Assembly: GCF_027595985.1 (NCBI RefSeq)
Contig: NC_073306.1
Location: 82,447,599-82,511,598, forward strand
Direction of reading: 5' to 3'
Length of the DNA stretch: 64,000 bases
Origin: Sorex araneus
Lineage: Eukaryota > Chordata > Mammalia > Eulipotyphla > Soricidae
Positions 34,291-46,400 of this stretch are shown one piece after another (positions within the stretch are counted from its first letter, which is position 1; the number at the start of each line of letters is the position of its first letter). A program made the translations under genes and the position numbers. The notes under the pieces were generated by a model. It was not told the origin of the DNA and did no database searches. It saw only the letters and a program-made list of their open reading frames with translations.

Positions 34291-35274
34291 TGGGATGGAA
34301 GATTTAACTGGATGCCTTATCCGGGTCTAAAACTCAAGTGGCATAGTCAGGATTATCATCACAGAAGCCAAGGAATCAGTGGGTCTGGTCCTTAGTTGAG
34401 TAAGGGAATACCTGTCACGTTTACCTGTCACGTTTGATATCAGACTTTTTTCAAGACTATTTTCAAGACTGCTGTAGCAAAGGCTGAACATCAGGCATCT
34501 TTGAAGCTAGGGGACTCAGCTGGGTAGCAGGCGCTTACCAGAAGGTTTGGAATAGGAAAAGTAAGCAAAAACTAGATTTAGGATTACAGGAGCTAAGTTT
34601 CTCATGATGAGAAAGAAAGAGAAACAAGAATAGGTAGAGAAAAACTGATTAAACCCATTAGCATTGAATTAGTATTGAAGCTATCAATGTGAACTCAACT
34701 TCAATATATTTATGTATAGGTGTACCAATAGTTGTGTAAGTGCATATACAAATTATTCCTTTGATATGTCTACTAGTAGGACTAAAAATCATTTCCTAAT
34801 AATAATGAGTACTTCACAGTTCTTGGTTTCTGCATATTATTTTCCATCTGAAGGTACCAGGTCTCCTTGGAAAAACTGCTGAAGCAGAGAAAAGGTAAAA
34901 CATAAGCTTGGAACACCTTGATGTACTGAAAAGAAAAAAAAAACACTCAGAAAGACAAAAGGACATAGATGCAAATTTGCAAAGACCAATGGCCAATCTG
35001 GAAAATTTTCCACTAACAGACTTACCTTACCAACAATGCAGAAATCCGTGACTCCATGATGTTAAAAAACAAATGAACAAATGGAGAAAGAACTGCTCTT
35101 CCTTCGAGTAGCATATTAGTCAAAGCATAAGCAATGATGAACTCACCATTTGGGAATCAGGATAATAATTGAATCAGGCAACTAATGTTAATGACCTAAA
35201 GTTAGCACTAACAGTTGGTAAGGAACGGGACATTTACACAGGTCTCAAAGAATTTCCCCACAAAGTTCATTTTA

Positions 35275-35452
35275 TTTTATTTTATTTTGGCTTTTTGGGT
35301 CATACCCAGTGATGCTCAGGGGTTACTCCTGGCTTTGCGCTAAGGGGTTACTCCTGGTGGTGCTTGGGAGACTATATGGGATGCCGGGAATTGAACCCGG
35401 GTCGGCCGCGTACAAGGCAAACGCTCTCCCCGCTGTGCTATCACTCTGGTCC
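35275..35452 (-). mobile_element. poly(A)-type SINE
   Basis: Target duplication CACAAAGTTCATTTT versus CACAAAGTGCATTTT; (TTTTA)n tail. Confidence 0.93.
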
Positions 35453-36719
35453 CACAAAGTGCATTTTGTAACTTTACAATGAAAAAAATCTTACAGATAC
35501 TAGTCTAAGCAAGTGACCCAAGCAAAGGGAATGGAGCAATTTGACATCATGTGTCTCCTGATGACACTGATGACTCAGAATCATTTCTGAGATATTTCTG
35601 ATGTAAACTGAATTTAATGAGGAAAAATAAGATAATCCTAAATGAGAGATATTCTACAAAGTAGTGTCTTGGTGATAAAAGATTTTTTGTTTTTAAATTT
35701 GCAAGTTAAGAGATGAGTCAGGACAACCAAATACAGCACGTGATCCTGCATTAAAATGTGGGATGAGAAAGAAATATTAGTGGGTTAATCAGAAAATTTT
35801 CAACATGTTGAGTTCATGTCAATTCCCTAATTTTCAATGCTGTATTGTGATTATGTAAGCATGTGTAGTTTAAGGAAGTATCACTATTTAGGAAGTAAGG
35901 GGACTTCATGTTTGTAATTACCTCTTATTGGGTGAATATAATTATATCGAATCCAAATGTTAACTGGAATTTCTAGTATTGAGGTTATGCACTCCATTAT
36001 TTAGGATCACCCTAAATATTCCTTGATATAATCTAAAAGTTTCTCAAGTACCTGTATATAACATATTATTATTACTTTCCTTTTTCTTTTTTTTTTTGCT
36101 AGAGGGAGAGAATGCCAGTCTGACATAGAAAACACTATTACTGAGTGTTATTACTCTATTACTATTACATCTCTTGCTACTGTTTCTAGATATTTTGAAT
36201 ATCTTATGCTACTGACATCTTTCTAAAAACTTTTAACTAGTTGCTGATATATCTATAAATACAACTGATTATCTGCATATTAATTAATGTGGCAAGTCAG
36301 CTGAATTCTAGAAGTTACTATATTGTCAACATATGTAATCAAAACATCAAAATAAATTTGTTGATAAAGAAAAACTCAAAAGGATTACACTGACTGTACC
36401 TTGCTATAAAAATGCAGCTGGGGTCATTCAAAGACATTTTTCATAGTTGTACGAACACTGTTAAGTAGCACTGTTTTAAATGGGAATAGTGTGCCTATAA
36501 TATCGTTTTAAATCACAAGCATAAGTGAGCTATGATTATATCTGCTTCTAAGATTTCTAGGTCAATGATTCTCAGCTTTCTTAACTCCTGTGAAATGCTA
36601 CCTGTCCATGGATTAGAGGTAGAAAATGACTGCTCTGGGCATGGACATATAGTGCAGAGGATCTGTCTTGCAAGTGTACGATCAGGAGTTAAAATCCCTG
36701 TAATCCCACCTGGATTGCA

Positions 36720-36739
36720 ACACACACACACACACACAC
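36720..36739. repeat. (CA)n microsatellite
   Basis: Ten CA units. Confidence 0.93.
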
Positions 36740-37229
36740 TTCAAAGCACCATAAACAATTTCTGGCCAAATCGTGGTAAGACAGAAGCACTAAAAAGGGT
36801 GCAACCTCTGAAACACATTAGTACTATAATCCCCAGCAATTACACCTATAATTCATGTCAACTAGGAGTGTGACCCCTGGTTAGAATGCATATAAACACA
36901 ACTAAAAGGGAATACAGGCCTTGGTAATCTCTGCAGGTGAGTGTGCAAGCACCACTACCAGGCATGCGCACACAGACCTTCACTACAAGAATGAAGAGGA
37001 GGGTAAAATAATTATTTTAAAACACAAAAATCTTAATTAAAAAAACCCAAAAAACTACTGCTCCAGGCAAGAAGTCCTCACAGAATGTGTATCTTCATAG
37101 CAGTTTTAGAAGAACATATTGCGGGTAATTTAAAATATTCACAAAATCAAATTGTGTCCTCAGAATGTGAAACAAGCCTATGGAGTAATGACCAGCCCCT
37201 TCACACGCCTTCTCAGGGATAATTTTTGG

Positions 37230-37310
37230 CAGGCTTGGTGCCAGGGATTGAACCTGAGTCAACCATATTCGATGCAAACACCCTACACGCTGTCCTATCT
37301 GGCTTCTCAG
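37230..37310 (-). mobile_element. poly(A)-type SINE, head fragment
   Basis: TGGTGCCAGGGATTGAACC to CTGTCCTATCTGGC. Confidence 0.65.
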
Positions 37311-37672
37311 CTCTTTTCATGTGCCACAGACATGTGCCACTCCATGGTGACTGCATTACTGGCCAGCATGACGCTGCACACTTCGGGAAGCAGCAACAGC
37401 TCCTTGGGAGGTATTTGCTTAAAGAAAGCATTTGTTCCCTGATGGCTTATGCTGGGTGAGATGCCAAAGAGCCCCGGATCCAAAGTCAAACTCTAACACA
37501 CTAAGTTTGATGGTGAGGGAGACAGAGAAGTGAGCTGCTAAGACGATGGCATTATTTGAGTTGTCTCATTACAAGAATATCTGAAGGAATCTTTTTAAAG
37601 TATTTTTTTCTAAGCTGTCAAAGGTAAACTTTAGGCTACGCATACTTACCACAACAGGAAAAAAAATGAAGT

Positions 37673-37673
<1 letters not shown>

Positions 37674-37720
<47 letters not shown>
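37674..37720. repeat. (TA)n microsatellite
   Basis: About 23 TA units. Confidence 0.95.
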
Positions 37721-37722
<2 letters not shown>

Positions 37723-37804
37723 ACTAAACACTGTTGCTAAACTTTACCTGGCATTCCACAGTTATAACACAGTTGCTAAGAGACCTAACCATCGGGATCT
37801 GGGA

Positions 37805-37880
37805 TGTGGCTTAGTGGGTCAGCGGGCATGGTTTGCATTATGTAAGCCACTTAATTTCACCCCAGCACCACATACAACAG
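37805..37880 (+). mobile_element. tRNA-Ala-like SINE relic
   Basis: GGGATGTGGCTTAGTGGGTC, TTTGCATTATGTAAGCC, CACCCCAGCACCACATAC; same type as 32458. Confidence 0.45.
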
Positions 37881-37909
37881 CAACAGAAACTGACCACCAC
37901 AATATGACG

Positions 37910-38090
37910 TGAATCTATTTTATCTACAGAACCTGCAGCATGTCAGTTAACTATAAGCCTCACTCTTCTTGTCTGTATTACAGAAGTAATTAAGTATCTT
38001 AGAGACTGCTATGATCCTGAAACAACTGACACAGGAACTTAGCGGAGTATGTAGCACACAGAACTCAACAAATGTTAGGCCTTCCTTCCT
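37910..38090 (+). mobile_element. MIR relic
   Basis: GTCAGTTAACTATAAGCC, TTGTCTGTATTACAG, ATTAAGTATCTTAGAG, CTCAACAAATG in MIR order. Confidence 0.6.
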
Positions 38091-38339
38091 CTTCAGACTT
38101 CCTTATCAATACCATTCTTCCATATTGTGTAGAATGAGGACTGAAAATAAGGACAGAGCACAAAATGGCAGACTGTTTATTTCTCCCCAGTCCATAAAGT
38201 CACACAGAGCTACATTCAAGATGTATGAGCCTGAGTGTTGACCACCAAACCAATGGTTAAATAAACCTTTGCATCTCACATACTTAAGAGGCAGTAATTT
38301 TAGAGAAGTCATAAGAATGTGAAATAATTTAACAGGTTT

Positions 38340-38358
38340 ATATATATATATATATATT
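38340..38358. repeat. (TA)n microsatellite at the edge of the ARHGAP29 3' UTR
   Basis: About 9 TA units; used as a rough downstream border of the UTR-like DNA. Confidence 0.9.
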
Positions 38359-38359
38359 T

Positions 38360-39532
38360 CTTTTTATCAAGTACAACATGGTCATACAAAAGCATTTACT
38401 ACAAATTGAACTCACACATACAAAAAGAGGCTGTTTTAATTTTTGTCCCTTTATATCCTATTTTCGGCACAATGACTGGACCCAGAAAAAAATAAAAGAA
38501 CTGTTTTAGTTCTAAACACTGGGAATTTTACAAATGAACCCGATCCAAATAACTATTCTTTCTCAAATTCCAAAGAGACCTATGAACTATACTTTAGAAT
38601 CCACTTAAATAAATCTTTGCATGATTCAGATGAAACATACATTGTCAATGGTTAGAGTCCAGGTTAAGAAAAGGTACAGGTAGAAAATATACATAAAATT
38701 ATTCATAAATGAAAATATTTTATACAAAAATAGTTTTAAAAACATGGACAAAATCAAGAGGAAATGTACTGAATTTAAAACATTTTGGACCATCATATAA
38801 AATTTATATAGAACAAATCCCAGGGGTAAAAAAATTATTAAATGTATTACAGCTACCTAAAGTCAAATAAGACATATATTTTAGAAACAGGTTTAAGTGC
38901 GTTTTCTTTGTACAATTCAACTACCACATGTAAAAACAGGCAATTGAAATGCAGTTACATATGTATTTGCAAGCCTTTTGGACAAAATGTGAACATTAAA
39001 AAGTGAACTGCTAACCAAATTAAAAAAAAAAAGATTATATACATACTATTAAAGCACAGATGGTCAAAGCTGTGCTAAAAACTTGTGGGAAAAAAAACAA
39101 TCATATCGAACAAAGGTCTTTCAGGCACTTGCATTCAGAAACATTCTTTTTTATAAATACTTATTTTCACTTCAAAAAATAAAGCTGGTTTTTCCCAAAT
39201 TGCACCTATTAGTTGAGCACTATATCATATATTAGGGATGCATTTAAATGGACCATTTTAGGGAGGGAAATCAACTAAACTCTTTTAAAAAATGAGTTCA
39301 CCTATTTATTCACAACTTCAAAAGTACAAATTTAAAGATCATTTTCCAGGAAGGCACAGTTTCAGCCCTATCAAAACTTTCTACCATGGATCAGACCATA
39401 CAATGAATGACAGCCAGCAAAATCCATGATCCTGCAATCCTATACAAAAGGGACCTCCCCATCAAAACATTTTTACAAAACAAAGATAATACCACAAAAC
39501 AACAACAAAAGAAAAACTGCATTTTGACAGCC
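38360..39532 (-). other. ARHGAP29: ARHGAP29 3' UTR (approximate)
   Basis: About 1.2 kb of AT-rich, SINE-free DNA directly after the stop codon, bordered downstream by a (TA)n tract at 38340. Minus-strand hexamers that could set the end: AATAAA at 39305-39310 (about 220 nt after the stop, probably early), ATTAAA at 38435-38440, and AATAAA at 38176-38181. The true cleavage site is not decidable from sequence alone, so the 38360 boundary is a guess between the last two. Confidence 0.5.
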
Positions 39533-40416
39533 CTACACAAACTGTGGAATTTCATCTTCAAGGTCTTCAAATTGCTGCATTCGTTTTAGTCTTGGTCTCT
39601 GACAGGGTGGCTGAGTATCAGGCAAGTTACGGTCCTCCGAGTTCTCTTTAGGTTTACTAAGCGGCTGCACAGAACAAGAGGATGTGTTTTCGGAGTCTGG
39701 GATTAGTCTCAGCACCTGGCCCTGGGCAGTGGGAGCTGTGCCAGGAGGCACGGCTGTGGCAGGTTTCTCCTCTCCGACTCTCACAGTGCCAGTGGGAGCG
39801 TGTGGTTTGTAAAACGTTGTCCAGTGCTGAGGCTGCAGTGTTCTGGGGGCTCTGATGGCAGCCACGGGGCAGGAATCGGAGGCTCGTCGTTCTGACACTT
39901 GTTTTGCTGACCTGACAGGCTCTGCGCATGGCTTGCTGGGCTGGGGAGCACTGGCAGGATGGTCCCCACTGAGCCTGATGCTCATCACTCCTCTCTCCTG
40001 GATGGAGCTCGCCAAAGCCATCGGAGTCTTTGCAACTGGGTCGTTTTGTTCAGATTCTCTTTCCCAGAGTTTTGGTTGACTCTGTAGATCGAAGTCATCA
40101 AAGTTGGAACAAAAAATAGTAGGGGTATCTTTTCTATTAAATCCTTGAGAGGCAGGAATTCCCTCAACGGTAGGAATCTTGCAAAACTTTTCTGAATTTA
40201 CATTTCTTCCATTTCTCTCATTAGGAGGGTTTGAAAGTAGTAGTAGTCTATCTACAGGCAAACTTACAGGTCTCATCTTGGTCCTTGGAATATGCCTCCC
40301 AACAGTGTTTATTTCCCTATCAGATTTCAGAGGGAGTTGTTTGGAGATTTTACAGACTGTTTCCATCTTTTGTGCTGCTGATTCAAGCTCCTCATCTGCA
40401 AGCAAATGCACGGAGT
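39533..40416 (-). CDS. ARHGAP29: ARHGAP29 in-window exon 16 (terminal coding exon)
   Basis: Completes Asp742, then 293 codons (window 743-1035) from SVHLLADEEL to the TAG stop at 39533-39535. Conserved blocks include RPVSLPVDRLLLL, QPSKPCAEPVRS, RTLQPQHWTTFYKPHAP and CQRPRLKRMQQFED. The last four residues, PQFV, are the known PTPN13 PDZ ligand. Acceptor CCTTTTTTAG. The open frame extends 5' to an ATG at 40474, but that stretch is intron. Confidence 0.97.
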
Positions 40417-43400
40417 CTAAAAAAGGAAAAGAGATTATGAAAGGCTCATAGATGAAAACCCAACGGTCCAACATAGTTTTTCTATGTTACACTGTTTTCT
40501 GGGAAGAACAAAAATATTCAGAATACAAAAGATACACTTTGTGAAAAATGTTAGAATTGATTCAGGTTCGATCCCTGGCACCCCACATGATCTCCAAAAC
40601 CCACGAGGAATGATCCTTGAATACAGAGCCGAGAGTAAGCCCTGAGCACTGCCAGGTGTGGCCCCGAAACCAAAAGCAAGCAAGCAAACAAACAAACAAA
40701 AAAACTGTTCAGGTACATTCTTTTTATGAGCTGTGTAGAAGAAACTGTTATTAGATAAGCTGTCCATGACAATTTCAATAGGTGGACACTGTCAGGCCAT
40801 ATCATCAGACACTGCCTGCCTGCCTGCTGACCTCTCTCCAGGCTCCCGAGGCACCAGTGTCTTGTCTTGCTTCCCCTGGTCCTTCCCACAATTAAGGATC
40901 ATTCTAAGAGGGACCAGAGAGGTAGTACAGTGGGTAGGCTTGCCTTGCACACGGCCAACCCATGTTTCATCCCTGACACTCCACTCCCGAGCCCGCCAGG
41001 AGTGATCCCCGAGAGCAGCGCCAAAAGCTAAGCCCTAAGCACTGCCAGGTGTGGACTCTCCACCACCCCAAAAAAGGGACCATTCTAAGGGACACAACTC
41101 ATTGTGGTCAGGATTTCAGTTCTGCTTCTGCCCATTTATACTAAGCAAGGCCACCTCATGACAAGTCTTCACCTGCCAAAATAGAATCATAATCATATTT
41201 ATGCTAAGTGCAGCCCAGTGATCTGGGCAGAAACAAGCCCAGAATGACCTACAGCAATATATCTAGAGATAAACAATAAGCACTTAAAAAGAAGATCTTT
41301 TTGCTTGTTTTTGCTTCGGGACCACACATGGCGGTACTGAGCGCTACTCCTAGCTCTGCACTCAAGGATCACTCCTGGTGGGGTTGGGTATTGGAAACCA
41401 TATGGAGGTGCCAGGATTGAACCCTGATCAACTGCATGCAAAGCAAATGCCCTATCTGCTGTAACATAACTCTGGCTCCTAAGATACCTTTTTTTAAAGC
41501 AAGAGGACTATAAAAGCACATACTCATTTAAATGCTATATATACCATAAGGCAACTTTAATTGACTAAAGACCGGTCTGCTAACAAAGGTCTTTTTTTAA
41601 GCAAAGTAATTCACTGTATGTTTCAGATCACTACAGAAGCTTCCTATTTTGACTTTTCTCAACTCTACTCACTTTGACATTTAACCACTTTTGTCTGCAG
41701 TTTTAAGTCAGCAAACTTAACATGGTTACATGTTAGATGGCTACTCACCAGTGAAAGATGCATCATGCTTTTCTAAAACACTTTGCTTGCGTTCTGACTC
41801 CTCAAATAATGTCGCTGATTCCAAATTTTTACTCTCACTGACTGAAGTACGGATATCCTGTTGATGGAAGAGAATATTTAAACTTGAAGAAGCAAAATGC
41901 ACCTAAAAAGAATATTTTAAGGATTTTTACCTTATTACATAAATATCACTAAGTGCTAGTACAATTCCATAAGGGTTAAAACTCACTTCCTTTGAAGAGA
42001 AAAACAGTGGCTTCATGGAATGTTCTGATTCTCTCTCTTCTGGTGACAACAGAGGCTTTGGAGAGCAACTCTGGTCAGCGTGAGGTACAACACCCCCCGG
42101 ACTACACACAACGACATCTTGCGGCTGCAGAGACCCATCGAAGATCTTCGGTGAATAAGTAATAAGGAATTCGACCAGCCGTGCTTGATTGGAATATTCA
42201 GCAAGAGAGGAGATGGTGACAGGGGCAGTGGTGGGCCGGGGCCTGATAAGACTTGGTCCAAAGATAACCCCCAGGTTTTTGGAGTTCATCTTGTTTTCTT
42301 CTGAATGATCTACAACCCTGTGAAGCAAAAGACATGAAGTTATTTGAGATCTGATTAAACTTCTCTGATGTTAGCTCACTATGGACTGGGAAGGGCGCAG
42401 AAAAAAAATGGGTGACAGAAATCTAGTAAAATTACATAATGAATTTGGCTACATCTAATTGGGTTTCACAATTTCAGTATAAAATTTAAGTACAAGGAAC
42501 TACTGTAAATTTGCCACAGAAATTTGGAAATAATCCTAAAAACTGCTCTCATCTAAGTATATATAGTACATCCTCCCAGATCATTTCTGCTGGAACCTTA
42601 TGAATTATTGTTAATTTCTCTCACTGGCCACAGCAAGTCTTTAAGCCCAGCTGACCTATTCTCCTAAAGATCTCTTCACTTGCTACTTCCACTGCGCTGG
42701 CCTGACCTCGGCCTCTCATGCCCTTTTATTTTTCTGACTATTCAAGAAGTTCTGCACTGTAGTAAAGGCGCTCTCCTCTGAACACTTCCCACACTACTGC
42801 CAGAAAGATAAAATAGGCAATTCTGGACATATTAAAACCCTGACTCAAAATTATTTTGTGATGTGTACAAAAGAAAGAATCTACCAAGGAAGACTTTATC
42901 AGCCGTCTATCCAGCTCAGTTCCTGCTAATGCTTGCTATTTCCTAGCCTGTCCATGCACATATGAAAAAGTGTTCATTTTAAATTTTTCCTTGTGCAGGT
43001 TTGATCACACCCATCAGGCTCAGAGATGACTCCTGGTGGGACTGGGAGATGTATGAGATACCTCGGATGGAACTATCATTGGCCCTGTGACAAGACAAGC
43101 ACCTTAAGTTACCTTGTACTATCTCTAGGGTGCCTAAAGTTGTCATTCTGAAACCCACACAACAAAGTGAATGGACTTAATACTAAGTTAACTGTCGTAG
43201 TAAAATGGTCAAGATGGCAAATTTTATGTTGTATTTTGCAACTTAAAAAACTAAAACCCAGAATTCTCTACTCCCTACTGGATGTTCATCTTAAAAGTTC
43301 TTACCAAGGGGCACAGTGACAGGTAGGGCGCTTCCCGTGCATGCAGCTGACCTGGATTCGATTCACAGTTCCCCCTAGGTTCCACATGGTCCCCTTACTC

Positions 43401-46400
43401 CCACCGGAGAGACCCCAGAGCCAGGAATAAGCCCTGAGCACAGTCAGGTGTGGCCCCAAAACAAGCAAAAACAAAAAAGTTCTTACCGTTTAAGATGTGC
43501 TAGAAGGAAATGAAGACTGTTAAAATTTGATGCTGGCAATTGTCTTAGAAGGTCCTTGCTTTTTAGAAGAATTCGGTTTATTTCAACACAAGTGCTTGAC
43601 CATTTTCTGTCCTCAGAGATACCCTTTTTTGTCTCCTGCTCTTCATTTACACGATGGATCTCTTTTGCAAGGTCTATAAATTCCTTGTATAATCGGAATA
43701 AAATAAACGGTTCTGGGAGCTAAAGAAACAAAATTACATTAGGATGTCATTCTATCCATTTTTCGTCCCCTATTAACAATCAACTAGGGAGCCGCAGCAA
43801 TAGTACAGTGGGGAGGGCATTTGCCTTGTACGTGGCTGATCCAGGCTCGATGCCTGGCATCCCCTATGGCCCCCCGAGCAGCAGAATAATTCCTGAGTGC
43901 AGAGATAAGAGTAAGCCCTGGGCACTGTCAGGTGTGACCCTAAAAAAAACCCCAACCAAACAAAAATAATCATGCACAAAAAACAATCAACTGAAACGAG
44001 GCTGGGAGATACCTCACAGGGTTTGAGTATATTGTAGAGGACTGGAATTTGATTCCTAGCACTGCATAGATCCCTGAACCAGGAACAGCCCTGGGGGACC
44101 CCAAGCACCATAGGCTACAGTCCTGGAGTAGGCCACTGGTGGCCTGGGTGAAAGCCCTGGCACTGCAGGGCTCAAGCTGCACTGCATCAACTAGCCCGAG
44201 TTGAACCACCTGATCCCTTTGGCCGAGTACGACTAAAAGCAGCCCTTAGGCGCTGGAGTAATAATACACTGGGCAGGGCGCTGGCCTTGCACATCACTCA
44301 GCGATCCAGATGAGTACAACCTCTGGCATAACATAGTCTCCTGAGAACCAGCAGGAGTGATCTCTGAGCAAAAAGCCAAGGATAAGTTCTGAGCACTGCC
44401 AGATGTGGCCCAAACCCCAAAATAAGTAAAAGTAACCTTTAGCATTTGCTCGGGAGGCCCACCCCAGCCTCTCCCCCAGCCCATAAAAATAATCAACTAA
44501 ACTGCCACTGAATAGCTTTGATTATTTCTCAGATTATCAAAATGTAAAGTCAAGTCATGTGTAGAAATGTACATAGGATCTTCAATGTGGGTTTTTACTT
44601 AAAACCCAGAATAATGAGCAAAGTACATTAGAAGCAGCTTATATTCTGAATTTTATGGGTTTGGGGAGACAGAACAAATGCTGTAAGGACCAGTGCTTTA
44701 CTTGAGACAAAAATAAAGATTAGCTTGGGCTGGAGAAATAGTACAGCGGTCCCCCAGCATCCTATATGGTCCCCTGAGCCCATCCAGAAGTAATTCCTGA
44801 GCAGAGCCAGGAGTAATCCTCGAGCAACACATGGTGTGGCCCCCAAACAAACAAAACCAAAACAAAAAAGATTAGCTTCAGACATTCTGTCTCAGAAAAA
44901 AGAAACTGACATCCAAATTTTAAATTCAATTTAAATTGATCAAATTCCTTTGTCCAGCAGTCATAGGGCATTCCACCAGGATCTGTCTACTGTCAAAACT
45001 AGTTTTACTGTTTCTACTTGCTCAGCGTGGCACTAGTTATATTATGAAGTATTTGTGAAGTAGGTATCTGCACCTGTTTGTTGCAAAGCCTTGAGATCAA
45101 TTTCTAACTCTACCACTCTGGGATCTGAAAAGAGATGGCTAAACTCTCCTAGAGAGATGAATTTCCCACATGGCATATAAGGAGAATGAAGGCTACTCTA
45201 TAAAACTGCAATCATGGTGCACAGCTTCCCATGTAAGTGTCTTGGTCTCATAATATTCTTGAGACAGAATGAGCACTGATACTAGACCTGACCCGCGTTT
45301 CCCTCCCTGACTGATTATACTCCATAAATTTAGGATGAGTCACTGTAAAATTTACTGCTATTCAAAAGTACTTTTATGTTTTTCTGGGCCACACAGCAGT
45401 GCTCTCCGGGTTTACTCTTGACACTGTGCTGAGGGATTGCTCCTGGCATATGGGGGGCTGGGGATAAACCTGGGTGACTGCATGCAACGCAAGCGGCAAC
45501 CCACTGTACTATCACTCTGGTCCCTATTCAAAAGCATTTTGTCTCTCTTAACCAGTTTCTGTAAAATGTGACTAAGGTGACTTAATATTTAAGACAATTT
45601 TTGTGGCAAAATATACATAAAATGAACAAACTATTCGAGCTCATCTTTCTGAGTTATTTTTGGGAAGGTACAAATTCCCAAGGGGTGCCCAAGAAGCTGC
45701 CGGAGGGGTGGGGGGGCTGCTCCTGGGGATTCTCAGTCAGCTGTGCTGGTGGCTGGAGCGATGGCCTAAGGATGTGGTGCTACTCAGGCTCCACAGTGCC
45801 AAGGCATTACCCGGGCTACCCTGGCAGTGCTGGGGCCAGGGCCGCACACAGGGGTGCCCGGAGGCTTTCAGCATGCGAGGGCGATCAAATGGAGACCAAA
45901 CCAGGGCTGGCTGCACGCAAGGCACATGCTTCACTACCTCTCCAGTCCCTGTTACGGTTTTGGTGAGCAGGGCACCAAGATTTGGAAACATGTACAGCAA
46001 TAGCATTACCCAAATCTCTAGGCTAACATGGCAGATCCAACATGTGTCCCAGATTTTTCTCTCCTTAACCCCACTGAAATAAAATCAATTCCACAAGCCT
46101 AGGAGACTAGAGATGAAGACAAAAGCAAGTCACAAATCAAGGAGCAGAGGAACAAGTGCTGATTTAGCTGTCCTGAGAAAACTGAACTCCCGAACTGAGA
46201 ACCAATTTGATTTGCAGGTGCCTAAGGACACTCAGGTTGCCAACATGATGTCCTCTGATCCTGGAGAAGACAGTTATCCCACTAAGGCTTAAACGCTAAC
46301 ACTTTAGAGCTGGGCTGAAGAGACAGCACAGGTGTTAATAAAGCACTTTCCTCCTAGAGGCCGGCCTGAGTTCGTCCCTAACATCATATATGGCCCTCTG

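Larger units (their letters stand above)
34291..38339. other. Intergenic DNA just downstream of ARHGAP29
   Basis: Mostly unique AT-rich sequence with the SINE at 35275, SINE fragment at 37230, tRNA-Ala-like relic at 37805, MIR at 37910 and CA/TA tracts. No exon recognised. Confidence 0.5.

Noticed and set aside
37674..37720. AT-rich tract as a replication origin or attachment region
   Set aside because: A plain (TA)n microsatellite with no supporting structure.
1..38300. First exon of ABCA4 (expected neighbour by human gene order)
   Set aside because: No sequence compatible with its N-terminal coding exon was found on either strand; it may lie beyond base 1.
40417..40474. ATG at 40474 as start of a 313-residue single-exon protein
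   Set aside because: An AG acceptor with a T-run lies at 40417-40418, the upstream exon at 41749 fits in phase, and the extra residues are intronic.
45601..46082. Overlapping frames of 121 and 140 residues
   Set aside because: They lie in intronic DNA with a SINE relic, have no family match, and run opposite to ARHGAP29.
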